NCBI GenBank assembly: GCA_964550985.1 | Contig: CAZKBM010000006.1 | Span: forward strand, 1-64,000 | Source: JAAYCI01 sp964550985 | Lineage (GTDB): Bacteria; Bacillota; Clostridia; Oscillospirales; Ruminococcaceae | DNA: 64,000 bases | Direction: 5' to 3' | Shown here: positions 51,047-59,360 of the stretch, piece after piece | Numbering within the stretch: the first letter of the stretch is position 1 | How the letters are laid out: the number at the start of each line of letters is the position of its first letter | Made by a program: the position numbers and the translations under genes | The notes under the pieces: generated by a model | Database searches by the model: none | What the model saw: the letters and a program-made list of their open reading frames with translations, nothing else | What the model was told of the DNA's origin: nothing

Positions 51047-53038
51047 TTACGATACATCCAACTCATCTAAATACTCATAGCCGTGTTTGGCTATGTGTTC
51101 TTTACGCCCGGCCAGGTTATCGCCCAAAAGCAGGTCAAACACCTGCGAGGTACGCTCGGCATCCTCGGGGGTCACTTTAATCAGGCGGCGGCTCTCGGGG
51201 TTCATGGTGGTAAGCCACATCATCTCGCTGTCGTTTTCGCCCAGGCCCTTGCTGCGTTGCAGCCCCACCTTGGCCCCCGAAGGGATTTTTTTCAGTATCT
51301 CGGCCTTTTCGCTTTCGCTGTAGGCAAAATAGGTTTTGTCCTTGGCGTTTATCTCATACAAGGGGCTTTCGGCAATATAGATATAGCCCTCGGTAATCAA
51401 GGTGGGTACCAGCCGGTAAATCATGGTGAGGATAAGGGTGCGGATTTGAAAACCGTCCACGTCGGCGTCGGTACAGATAATCACCTTGTTCCAGCGTAAT
51501 GCGTTGATATCAAAGGTGGCGAGGTCCTTGCGGCTTTTGCCGCCGCTCAGCTCCACCCCGCAGCCCAGTACCTTAACCAAATCTGTGATGATTTCGCTTT
51601 TGAAAATCCGGCTATAGTCAGCTTTCAGGCAGTTGAGAATTTTACCGCGCACCGGCATGATGGCCTGAAACTCTGAATCCCGGCTGGTTTTCACCGCCCC
51701 TAAGGCCGAATCACCCTCCACGATGTAAATTTCACGCCGGGCGGGGTCCTTGCTGCGGCAATCCACAAACTTCTGCACGCGGTTAGCAATGTCCATCTGG
51801 GTGGAGATGGTTTTTTTCAGGCTCTGCCGGGTTTTTTCGGCGTGCTCGCGGCTCTGCTTATTCACCAGCACCTGCTGGGCAATTTTTTGGGCCTCGTCGG
51901 GCTTTTCAATAAAATATACTTCCAGGTTATGCTTTAAAAACTCGGTTAAGGCCTGGGCAATAAAGCGGTTGGTAATGGCTTTTTTGGTTTGGTTTTCGTA
52001 ACTGGTGATGGTGGAAAAAGACGAGGAGATGTAAATTAAACAGTCCTGAATATCGGTAAAGGTGATGCGGCTTTCATCTTTTTTATACATGCCCTTTTGG
52101 CGCAGATAGGCGTCAATTTGGTTTACAAAGGCCGTTTTTACGGCCCGTTCAGGGCTGCCGCCATGTTCCAGAAAGCTGGAGTTGTGGTAGTACTCAATCA
52201 GCTGCGTTTTGTTCGAAAAACAAAATGCGGCACTCATCTTCACCTTGTATTCGGGGCGGTCCTCCCGGTCTCGCCCTTCGGCCGTGCCATTCACGGCAAT
52301 CACCGGGGTAAAGGCGTCCTGCCCCGCCAACTCCTCCACAAAGTCGCTGATGCCGTTTTCGTAGTAAAATTCCTGCTTTTTCGCGTCCCCTTCAGCCGTC
52401 TCATCTTCAAACACAAAACGTACTCCGGCGTTTACAACGGCCTGGCGCATTAAAATATCGGTAAAATACTCACGGGGTACGTTGATATCGGTAAAAACGT
52501 CCAGGTCGGGCTTCCAGCGTATCAGGGTGCCGGTACGTTTCAAACGGGTGGGCTCGCTTTGCAGCCCCCCAACGTTTTCTCCCTTTTTAAATTCCAGGTG
52601 GTAGTGCGTCTCATCGCGCCAAACGTCGGCGGTCATCCATTCGCTGGCGTACTGAGTGGCCGTTAGGCCCAGGCCATTCAAACCCAGCGAGTACTCGTAA
52701 CCATCCTCATTTTGGCCATATTTGCCGCCGGCATACAGTTCGGTAAATACCAGTTCCCAGTTATAACGGCCTTCGTTTTGGTTAAAATCCACCGGGATGC
52801 CCCGGGCCAAATCCTCTACGGCATAGCTGCCATCTTTATATTTTGTAACGGTGATGGTTTCGCCAAAGCCACCACGGGCCTCGTCGATGGAGTTTGAGAG
52901 GATTTCAAAAATGGAGTGCTCGCACCCCTCCAGCCCGTCGGACCCAAAAATGACGCCGGGGCGTTTACGCACCCGGTCGGCCCCTTTCAGGCTGGTAATA
53001 CTTTCGTTATCGTATGCTGCAGCTTGCTTTTTGGGCAT
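51047..53038 (-). CDS. parE: Type IIA topoisomerase subunit B (ParE/GyrB type)
   Basis: The ATPase subunit paired with the next gene. It has 663 residues. GHKL ATPase motifs: EILSNSIDEARGG and GLNGLGLTATQYAS. The toprim domain has IYIVEGDSALGAV (where GyrB usually reads EGDSAGGSA) and CTDADVDGFQIRTLIL; PVRGKILN lies between. GGAGG before ATG. The gap to the subunit A gene is 139 bp. The changed EGDSA-L-G motif is consistent with a clade of clostridial ParE-like proteins. Confidence 0.9.
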   Translation of the reverse strand: MPKKQAAAYDNESITSLKGADRVRKRPGVIFGSDGLEGCEHSIFEILSNSIDEARGGFGETITVTKYKDGSYAVEDLARGIPVDFNQNEGRYNWELVFTELYAGGKYGQNEDGYEYSLGLNGLGLTATQYASEWMTADVWRDETHYHLEFKKGENVGGLQSEPTRLKRTGTLIRWKPDLDVFTDINVPREYFTDILMRQAVVNAGVRFVFEDETAEGDAKKQEFYYENGISDFVEELAGQDAFTPVIAVNGTAEGRDREDRPEYKVKMSAAFCFSNKTQLIEYYHNSSFLEHGGSPERAVKTAFVNQIDAYLRQKGMYKKDESRITFTDIQDCLIYISSSFSTITSYENQTKKAITNRFIAQALTEFLKHNLEVYFIEKPDEAQKIAQQVLVNKQSREHAEKTRQSLKKTISTQMDIANRVQKFVDCRSKDPARREIYIVEGDSALGAVKTSRDSEFQAIMPVRGKILNCLKADYSRIFKSEIITDLVKVLGCGVELSGGKSRKDLATFDINALRWNKVIICTDADVDGFQIRTLILTMIYRLVPTLITEGYIYIAESPLYEINAKDKTYFAYSESEKAEILKKIPSGAKVGLQRSKGLGENDSEMMWLTTMNPESRRLIKVTPEDAERTSQVFDLLLGDNLAGRKEHIAKHGYEYLDELDVS

Positions 53039-53119
53039 GTTCTTCCTCCGTGGTTGGTCTAATGTTTACAGGGCCCGTGCTATTTGCCGCAGCCCCTTCC
53101 CCGCCAAAACGGCGCCCCT

Positions 53120-53143
53120 TACAGCATTTGAACAAATGCTGTA
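53120..53143. repeat. 24-nt palindromic repeat, copy 3
   Basis: Identical to the copies at 29682 and 47671. It lies between ftsH and parE, about 80 bp before the parE start. Confidence 0.85.
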
Positions 53144-53207
53144 ATTGGTGGTTTGCATGATATGTATTTGTGTAACCAACAGGGTACGGGCTTATTGTCT
53201 CATGCAA

Positions 53208-53235
53208 TCTCCGCGGGCAAGTTTGCCCGCGGAGA
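53208..53235 (-). terminator. Hairpin after ftsH
   Basis: Arms TCTCCGCGGGCAA and TTGCCCGCGGAGA (13 bp) with a GT centre, just after the ftsH stop. The T run after it on the minus strand is short, so it may be a weak terminator. Confidence 0.55.
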
Positions 53236-53243
53236 GATTTTGG

Positions 53244-55325
53244 CTATTCTTGGTTGTCTCGCTTTTCGGCGTTCTCCTGGCCATTTTGCAGGGCGCTTCC
53301 GGTTTGCCCGGTGGGCAGGGCGCCGGCGTCCCCGGCCTCTTTAGCCTCTTTATTCGGGCTTTCGCTCTCGCCCCCTTCAAAAGCTTCGCGCACAGCCTCT
53401 ACCGCTTCGCGCTTGTCCTCGTCCAGCGGGGCTTCGGCCCCTTCTAAAACTTTATCAAAATACACCTTATCCTCGGGGTCAATGGGTGGCAGGCTGCCGC
53501 CCTCCATCAGGGTTCTAAACTCGTCCCCGCTGATTTTTTCCCGCTCCAGCAAATTCGAGGCAATGAGGTGCAGCTTGTCAATATGTTCCTGCAAAATGAT
53601 CTCACAGCCCTCAAAGGCATTGTCCAGCAGGTCGCGCACTTCTGCGTCAATCTCGCTGGCAACCGCCTCAGAGTAATTGCGGCTATGGCCGAGGTCTCTG
53701 CCCAAAAAGGTCTCTCCGGGATCCTCCCCGTAGACCACCGGGCCCAGTTTTTCAGAAAACCCGTAGCGCGTAACCATGGCGCGGGCAAGGCCGGTAGCGC
53801 GCTCTAAATCGTTGGAAGCACCCGTGGAAATATCATCCAGCACGAGTTTTTCGGCCACGCGGCCACCCAGCATCGAGACCAGATTTTCCCGCATCTGGGT
53901 ACGCGTGCGGAACTGCACATCCTCCTCGGGGCGGTACATGGTAAAACCGCCCGCCGGCCCATGCGGGATGATGGTGATTTGATGCACCGGGTCACTGGTG
54001 GGGAGGTAATAGGCGGCAATGGCGTGGCCCCCCTCGTGGTAGGCCGTCAAGCGCCGCTCTTTGTCCGTCACCACACGGCTGCGTTTTTCGGGGCCGGCCA
54101 TCACCTTGATGCTGGCCTCTTCAATATCTGCCTCTGTAATGGCCTTGCGGCTTCTACGGGCGGCCAGCAGGGCAGCCTCGTTCACCAGGTTTTCTAAATC
54201 CGCCCCGGTGAAGCCGGGGGTGGTGCGGGCGATAATTTTTAAGTCCACGTCGGGCGCAAGGGGCTTTTGCCGGGTGTGTACCTGCAAAATCTGTTCGCGG
54301 CCCTTCACATCCGGTATGCCCACATAAATCTGCCTGTCAAAACGGCCGGGGCGCAAAAGGGCCTTGTCCAAAATATCCGCCCGGTTTGTGGCGGCGGTTA
54401 CAATTACGCCCTCGTTGCCCTCAAAACCGTCCATCTCAACCAGCAGTTGGTTCAGGGTTTGCTCGCGTTCATCGTGCCCGCCGCCAAGGCCTGCGCCACG
54501 CTGGCGGCCCACGGCGTCAATTTCATCGATAAACACGATACAAGGCGATGTTTTTTTCGCTTTTTCAAATAAATCTCGCACGCGGGAAGCGCCCACGCCC
54601 ACATACATCTCTACAAAATCTGAGCCGGAGATGGAGTAAAACGGAACCCCGGCCTCGCCCGCGCAGGCGCGTGCCAGCAGGGTTTTACCCGTACCGGGCG
54701 GGCCCACCAGCAAAACGCCGTGGGGTATGCGCGCGCCCAGCACGCTAAAGCGTTTGGGATTTTTTAGGAACTGTACAATCTCCTCCAGTTCCTCTTTTTC
54801 CTCGTCGGCGCCCGCCACATCTTTAAAGGTGGTTTTGCTCTTGTTTTCCGCCTGGTTTTTCACCTTGGCTTTGCCCACATTTAATGCGCCCTTGCCGCCG
54901 CCATCCCCCTGCATGAACATGAGGTAGTAGAAAAAGGCGCCCAGCCCCACCAGCAAAATGATGGAGGGCAGCACGTAGAACCAGATGGAATTGTCGCCGG
55001 AATATTTGAAGTCATACACCAGGGGTGCGTCGGGGTTTTTCTCGTTATAGCTATCGATATACTGTTGCAAATTATTTACAAACAGGTATTCGTAAGGCAT
55101 TTCATACTTTTTGGTTTCCAGTTCCCCCGCCAGCTTATACTCCAAATTGCCATTGCCCGCGTCGAAGGTGAAACTTTCCACCTTGCCTTCTTCAAAATAG
55201 CCCACAATTTCTGAGTATTTTGCGCTGGCGGTTTGGGGCTGAAAGTTTGAGCGGAAGAAAAAAAACAAAAGCCCCAAAAACACCAGCAGCACAACAATAT
55301 TAATAATGCGTGGTTTTTTGTTCAA
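53244..55325 (-). CDS. ftsH: ATP-dependent zinc metalloprotease FtsH
   Basis: A membrane-bound AAA+ protease for quality control of membrane proteins. It has 693 residues. Two membrane helices (about 8-25 and 113-138) flank an extracellular domain. Walker A is GPPGTGKT (208-215) and Walker B IVFIDEIDAVGRQRG. The zinc site HEGGH is near 430. The C-terminal 60 residues are an acidic, Gly/Gln-rich tail. TTG start with GGAGG 9 nt upstream. The hpt-ftsH order is the same as in Bacillus. Confidence 0.97.
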   Translation of the reverse strand: MNKKPRIINIVVLLVFLGLLFFFFRSNFQPQTASAKYSEIVGYFEEGKVESFTFDAGNGNLEYKLAGELETKKYEMPYEYLFVNNLQQYIDSYNEKNPDAPLVYDFKYSGDNSIWFYVLPSIILLVGLGAFFYYLMFMQGDGGGKGALNVGKAKVKNQAENKSKTTFKDVAGADEEKEELEEIVQFLKNPKRFSVLGARIPHGVLLVGPPGTGKTLLARACAGEAGVPFYSISGSDFVEMYVGVGASRVRDLFEKAKKTSPCIVFIDEIDAVGRQRGAGLGGGHDEREQTLNQLLVEMDGFEGNEGVIVTAATNRADILDKALLRPGRFDRQIYVGIPDVKGREQILQVHTRQKPLAPDVDLKIIARTTPGFTGADLENLVNEAALLAARRSRKAITEADIEEASIKVMAGPEKRSRVVTDKERRLTAYHEGGHAIAAYYLPTSDPVHQITIIPHGPAGGFTMYRPEEDVQFRTRTQMRENLVSMLGGRVAEKLVLDDISTGASNDLERATGLARAMVTRYGFSEKLGPVVYGEDPGETFLGRDLGHSRNYSEAVASEIDAEVRDLLDNAFEGCEIILQEHIDKLHLIASNLLEREKISGDEFRTLMEGGSLPPIDPEDKVYFDKVLEGAEAPLDEDKREAVEAVREAFEGGESESPNKEAKEAGDAGALPTGQTGSALQNGQENAEKRDNQE

Positions 55326-55375
55326 GAAGTGTTGCCTCCTGTAAATTAGAACCGTGGTGCACGCCTTACAAAAGC

Positions 55376-55927
55376 CTAGGCATAGACCTCGGGTTTTAAA
55401 ATGCCGATATAGGGGATGTTGCGGTATTTTTCGCCGTAATCCAGGCCATAGCCGATGATGAACTCATCCGGCACGGTAAAACCACAGTAGTCCGGCGTCA
55501 CGTCGGCTTCCCTGCGGGAGGGTTTATCCAGTAAGGTGGCAATGCGCACGCTGGCGGGGTTGCGCCCTTCCAGCAATTCCCGCAAGTAGTGCAGGGTTTT
55601 GCCGCTATCCAGGATATCTTCCACAATCAGCAGGTCTTTGCCCTCCAGGTCAATATCGATATCCTTGATGATTTTTACAACACCGCTGCTTTTGGTGCCG
55701 CTGCCATAGGAGGAAACGGCCATAAAATCGATGGCGGCGGGTATGGTGATGGCCCGCATTAAATCGGCCACAAACACCACCGAGCCCTTTAACACGCTGA
55801 CCATTAAAAGGTTTTTTCCCTTGTAATCTCGGCTGATTTGCCCGCCGAGTTCGGCCACTTTTTCGGCAATCTGTTTTTCGTCCAGCAGTACCTTTTGTAT
55901 GTCCGCCATCAGGTCGTGCTCTGCCAT
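55376..55927 (-). CDS. hpt: Hypoxanthine phosphoribosyltransferase
   Basis: It salvages hypoxanthine and guanine to IMP and GMP with PRPP. It has 183 residues. The PRPP motif is LLIVEDILDSGKTL, the flexible loop includes AVSSYGSGTKSSG, and the base-binding end is PDEFIIGYGLDYGEKYRNIPYIG. It lies 2 bp after tilS and before ftsH, the classic tilS-hpt-ftsH order. Confidence 0.97.
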   Translation of the reverse strand: MAEHDLMADIQKVLLDEKQIAEKVAELGGQISRDYKGKNLLMVSVLKGSVVFVADLMRAITIPAAIDFMAVSSYGSGTKSSGVVKIIKDIDIDLEGKDLLIVEDILDSGKTLHYLRELLEGRNPASVRIATLLDKPSRREADVTPDYCGFTVPDEFIIGYGLDYGEKYRNIPYIGILKPEVYA

Positions 55928-55929
55928 GT

Positions 55930-57366
55930 TTAGCCCCCCGCTTCTTCCTTGCCCAAATATTCGGTGCAGATGTGCAGCTGCCTGCGGCTGTGTTGGGCAA
56001 CCTGCACCTCGCTGCTAAAACCCGCCCCAAAAACCCACAGCACCTGCCCGCTACCCGGCCTTGCCAAAAGTGGCAGGCGGCCACGCAGTTCCCGGTCAAT
56101 CCCTTTTTCAATCATCCATTTTTTCAGGGTTTTTGTCCCCTGTCGCCCCGCTTCGGCAAAAAAATCGCCCTTACGGCGGGTGCGGATGACATACGGGTTC
56201 ATTTTATCATAATCCGCCCAAAAGGTGTAGTCTTTTTTCTCTTTTTTTTGTTTTTCCCAAACGCATCCTGTAGCCTCTTCTATACAGGATGTGAGCACGT
56301 AGCCAAAAGGCAGGGGCTGTCGCCCCATTTTTGGGGCTTGCTCGGCTAAAAGTTCATCACCCGCGCCCCCATACAGAGCGGGGGGCACAAGCAAAAAACG
56401 CCCCCCGCTGCGGCGGGCCATCAGCCCGCCGGGTAGCTGCGCCATGCCTGCAACCCCGCTCAGCACCTCTTCCATTTGGCTTAGCGCTGTTCGGGTGGCC
56501 GCCCGGCCCAGCAGCGCGGCCAGGGCCCGCAGCCGTACCGGGGCGGGCAGCGCCAAAAGGGTTTCGGCGTCATAGCCCTGCAAAAACCAGCCCTCGGGTT
56601 TTTCACGGCCCTCGGCCAGCCGCCTTGCCTCTGCAAGGCCGGCCTGCGCCTGTTGCAGCAGCCAGGCGTCCAAGCTACGCATATCCTCAGCCAGGCGGCA
56701 AAGCGCTTTTTCCGCTCCGGGGTGGGCGGCTTCCAGCTCAGGCATCACCTGTAAACGCAGCCGGTTACGGCTGTAAATCAGTTCCTCGTTGCTAGCGTCT
56801 TGCCTGTAGGCATAACCCATTTGTTTGCAGTAAGCCCGCACCTGCCCCCGCCCAAAGGCCAAAAGGGGGCGTATGTAGGGGCCCCGCACCGGCGGAATAC
56901 CCGCAAGGCCCGCCGTAAAACTGCCGCGCGCCGCGTTAAACAGCAGGGTTTCGGCATTATCACTGCCGGTGTGGCCGGTGGCCACCTTGGCATTTTGCAA
57001 AAAGGCCAGTTCGTCAAAAAAGGCATAGCGCAGCCGCCTGCCCCAGGCCTCGGCGCCCTCCCCTTTGGGTTTTGGCCGCAGGGCCATATCCGCCCGCCGC
57101 AGGTGCAGCGGCACGTCATTTGCCTCACACAGGCGGCGCACAAAAGCTTCATCTTCCTCAGCAGCGGCCCCGCGCAGGCCGTGGTTCAGGTGGGCGGCCT
57201 GTAATTGAATGCCCAGCCCCAGGCGGTTTTTCAGCAGAAGATGAAAAAGGGCCACCGAATCGGCCCCGCCTGAGAGGCCCACGATGACCCTATCCCCCGG
57301 CTGCAACATGGCGTGGCGCCGGATGGTGCTTAAAAAAAGTGCTTCTTCACCGCCGGTTTCTCTCAT
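55930..57366 (-). CDS. tilS: tRNA(Ile)-lysidine synthase
   Basis: It puts lysidine at C34 of tRNA-Ile(CAU) so that it reads AUA. It has 478 residues from ATG 57366 (GAAGGTG upstream; GTG 57387 is an alternative). The PP-loop motif GLSGGADSVAL is near the start, the tRNA-binding and TilS C-terminal domains follow (RTRRKGDFF, RLPLLAR near the end). It directly follows dnaB. Confidence 0.95.
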   Translation of the reverse strand: MRETGGEEALFLSTIRRHAMLQPGDRVIVGLSGGADSVALFHLLLKNRLGLGIQLQAAHLNHGLRGAAAEEDEAFVRRLCEANDVPLHLRRADMALRPKPKGEGAEAWGRRLRYAFFDELAFLQNAKVATGHTGSDNAETLLFNAARGSFTAGLAGIPPVRGPYIRPLLAFGRGQVRAYCKQMGYAYRQDASNEELIYSRNRLRLQVMPELEAAHPGAEKALCRLAEDMRSLDAWLLQQAQAGLAEARRLAEGREKPEGWFLQGYDAETLLALPAPVRLRALAALLGRAATRTALSQMEEVLSGVAGMAQLPGGLMARRSGGRFLLVPPALYGGAGDELLAEQAPKMGRQPLPFGYVLTSCIEEATGCVWEKQKKEKKDYTFWADYDKMNPYVIRTRRKGDFFAEAGRQGTKTLKKWMIEKGIDRELRGRLPLLARPGSGQVLWVFGAGFSSEVQVAQHSRRQLHICTEYLGKEEAGG

Positions 57367-57383
57367 CTCTGCACCTTCTGCCC

Positions 57384-58766
57384 TCACTGGTGCCTGTAGT
57401 CGGTTTCAATAAAACGGGTGTGCGCACCGTCCCACTGCATATCCACATTTGCGGTTTCCCCATGGCGGTTTTTGGCAATAATCACCTGGGCTGTGGAGGC
57501 GTCGGCCTCGGGGCTATCGTCATAATAAGCGTCACGGTACAGAAACATCACCACGTCGGCATCCTGTTCTATGGAGCCTGAATCGCGCAGGTCGCTCAAA
57601 ACAGGGCGGTGATCCGCCCTGTTCTTTTCAGTACTACGCGAAAGCTGCGAAAGCGCCATCACGGGCACCTGCAGGTCTTTGGCCATAATTTTTAAATTCC
57701 GGGTAATCTCGCTGATCTCCTGCACGCGGTTTTCGCTGCGGCGGCCGGTGCTCATGAGCTGCAGGTAGTCAATAATCACCAGCCCCACCTTTTTCCCCCC
57801 AGCCGAGCGGGCCGAGCGGTTGATCTGCCGGATTTTGGACCGCATCTCGGAGATGGTGATGCCCGAGGTATCGTCGAGATAGATGGGCATCTTGCCCACC
57901 ACCTCGGTCATCTGGGCCAAGTCCTCCCAAACGCTGTCGTCCTCCACCCCCTGGCGGAAAATTTTGCTATCCACCAGCGCCTTTGCCGAAAGGATACGCC
58001 CGGCAAGCTGATCCTTGGTCATCTCCAGGCTAAAAACCGCCACGGGCACCTCTTTTTCGGCCACATTGGTGGCGATGTTGAGGGCAAAGCTGGTTTTGCC
58101 CATGCCGGGGCGAGCCGCCAGGATAATAAGGTCGGAGCGGCCCATGCCGGTGAGTTTTTTATCCAGGTAGGTAAAGCCCGTGGGGATGCCGAGGTAATCC
58201 TTGCGGTTGGGGCCCGAGAGATGCCCCAGGTGGCTCATAATATCAAAGATGGCAAATTTTAACTGCTGTACCTCTGAGGTATCCCGTCCCTCGCGGATAT
58301 CATACAGGCGCTGCTCGGCGCTTTCCAGCATCAGCTGGCTCTCCACGTCGTCTCCGGCCTGCTCCAAAATTTCGCGCGCCTCTTCCATAAGCTGGCGCTT
58401 AATGTAGCGGTCGCGCACAATACCCACATAACTTGCCAGGTTGGAGATGGAGGGCACGGTATCGGCCAATTGGGCCAGGTAAGTTTTGGCCTCGGCCGCG
58501 CCGGCAAAGGCAGAATCATGGGCCAGGCGCTCGCAAAGCAGAACGGGGTCCACGGGCTGGCTTGTCTCCACCAGGGTTTGTATCTCGCCAAAAACCGCCC
58601 GGTTTTGCCGCACATGGAACATCTCGCTGCGCAAAGTTTGCAGCATTAAGTCCACGGCGCTTTGGTCCAAAAGCGCCGCGCCCAGTACACTCTGCTCGGC
58701 CGTCATGCTATAGGGCGGCTGTACGCCAAGGCTCTCCAGCGAAAGGCCCAGGTCTGCTTTTGCCAT
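57384..58766 (-). CDS. dnaB: Replicative DNA helicase DnaB
   Basis: The hexameric helicase that opens the replication fork. It has 460 residues: an N-terminal primase-interacting domain (PPYSMTAEQSVLGAALL) and a RecA-like domain with Walker A AARPGMGKTSF, VVIDYLQLM-like LVIIDYLQLMST, and SQLSRSTEKNR near the end. It follows rplI by a few bases, the usual rplI-dnaB pair. Confidence 0.97.
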   Translation of the reverse strand: MAKADLGLSLESLGVQPPYSMTAEQSVLGAALLDQSAVDLMLQTLRSEMFHVRQNRAVFGEIQTLVETSQPVDPVLLCERLAHDSAFAGAAEAKTYLAQLADTVPSISNLASYVGIVRDRYIKRQLMEEAREILEQAGDDVESQLMLESAEQRLYDIREGRDTSEVQQLKFAIFDIMSHLGHLSGPNRKDYLGIPTGFTYLDKKLTGMGRSDLIILAARPGMGKTSFALNIATNVAEKEVPVAVFSLEMTKDQLAGRILSAKALVDSKIFRQGVEDDSVWEDLAQMTEVVGKMPIYLDDTSGITISEMRSKIRQINRSARSAGGKKVGLVIIDYLQLMSTGRRSENRVQEISEITRNLKIMAKDLQVPVMALSQLSRSTEKNRADHRPVLSDLRDSGSIEQDADVVMFLYRDAYYDDSPEADASTAQVIIAKNRHGETANVDMQWDGAHTRFIETDYRHQ

Positions 58767-58773
58767 CCGGGGC

Positions 58774-59217
58774 TTACTCCTCTACGCTACAGGTAAATTT
58801 TGCCACAATGCCTGGATACACCTTGGCCGTCACTTCATAACGGCCAAAATCCTTAATTTCATGGGCCTCCACGCTCAGTTTACGCTTGTCAACCTCAATG
58901 CCCTTTTGGGCCAGAGCCACTGCGATATCCTTAATGGTAACCGCGCCAAACAGCCGCCCGCTCTGCCCGCCTTTGGCGTGCAGCACAAGCGTACTGCCCT
59001 CAATCTTCGCGGCAAGCTCCACCGCGGCGGCCTTCTCCATCTCCTCATGGTGTTTGCGGCTGCTCTCTTTGGCTTTTACCTCATTCATGGCGGCGCTATC
59101 GGCCGCTATGGCAAGCCCACGGGGCAAAAGGTAGTTGCGCGCGTAACCGTCGCTCACCTCGTGCAGTTCGTCCTTCTTGCCCAGCTTTTTCACATCCTGT
59201 TTCAGCACAACCTTCAT
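58774..59217 (-). CDS. rplI: 50S ribosomal protein L9
   Basis: A protein of the large subunit that helps keep reading frame. It has 147 residues. The N-terminal domain has KVVLKQDVKKLGKKDELHEVSDGYARNYLLPRGLA split over the usual loop; a long helix and the C-terminal domain (GRLFGAVTIKDIAVALA) follow. AAGGAG precedes ATG. Confidence 0.97.
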   Translation of the reverse strand: MKVVLKQDVKKLGKKDELHEVSDGYARNYLLPRGLAIAADSAAMNEVKAKESSRKHHEEMEKAAAVELAAKIEGSTLVLHAKGGQSGRLFGAVTIKDIAVALAQKGIEVDKRKLSVEAHEIKDFGRYEVTAKVYPGIVAKFTCSVEE

Positions 59218-59274
59218 CGTATTCCGGCTCCTTTACCATGCTCCATTTAGGTTCCAATTCATCTGTGTGCCCCC

Positions 59275-59283
59275 ATTATAACA
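59275..59283 (-). promoter_or_regulatory. Extended -10 promoter before rplI
   Basis: On the minus strand TGTTATAAT is an exact TGnTATAAT extended -10. No -35 is clear. It would start the rplI-dnaB-tilS-hpt-ftsH operon about 50 bp before the rplI start. Confidence 0.6.
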
Positions 59284-59360
59284 AAAAGAGCCCCACGGGG
59301 GGAAGCCCTGCTGCAAAAAGCCCTTTGCCTGTGAGGCTTGTCTGTGGGATTTATCGTAAA

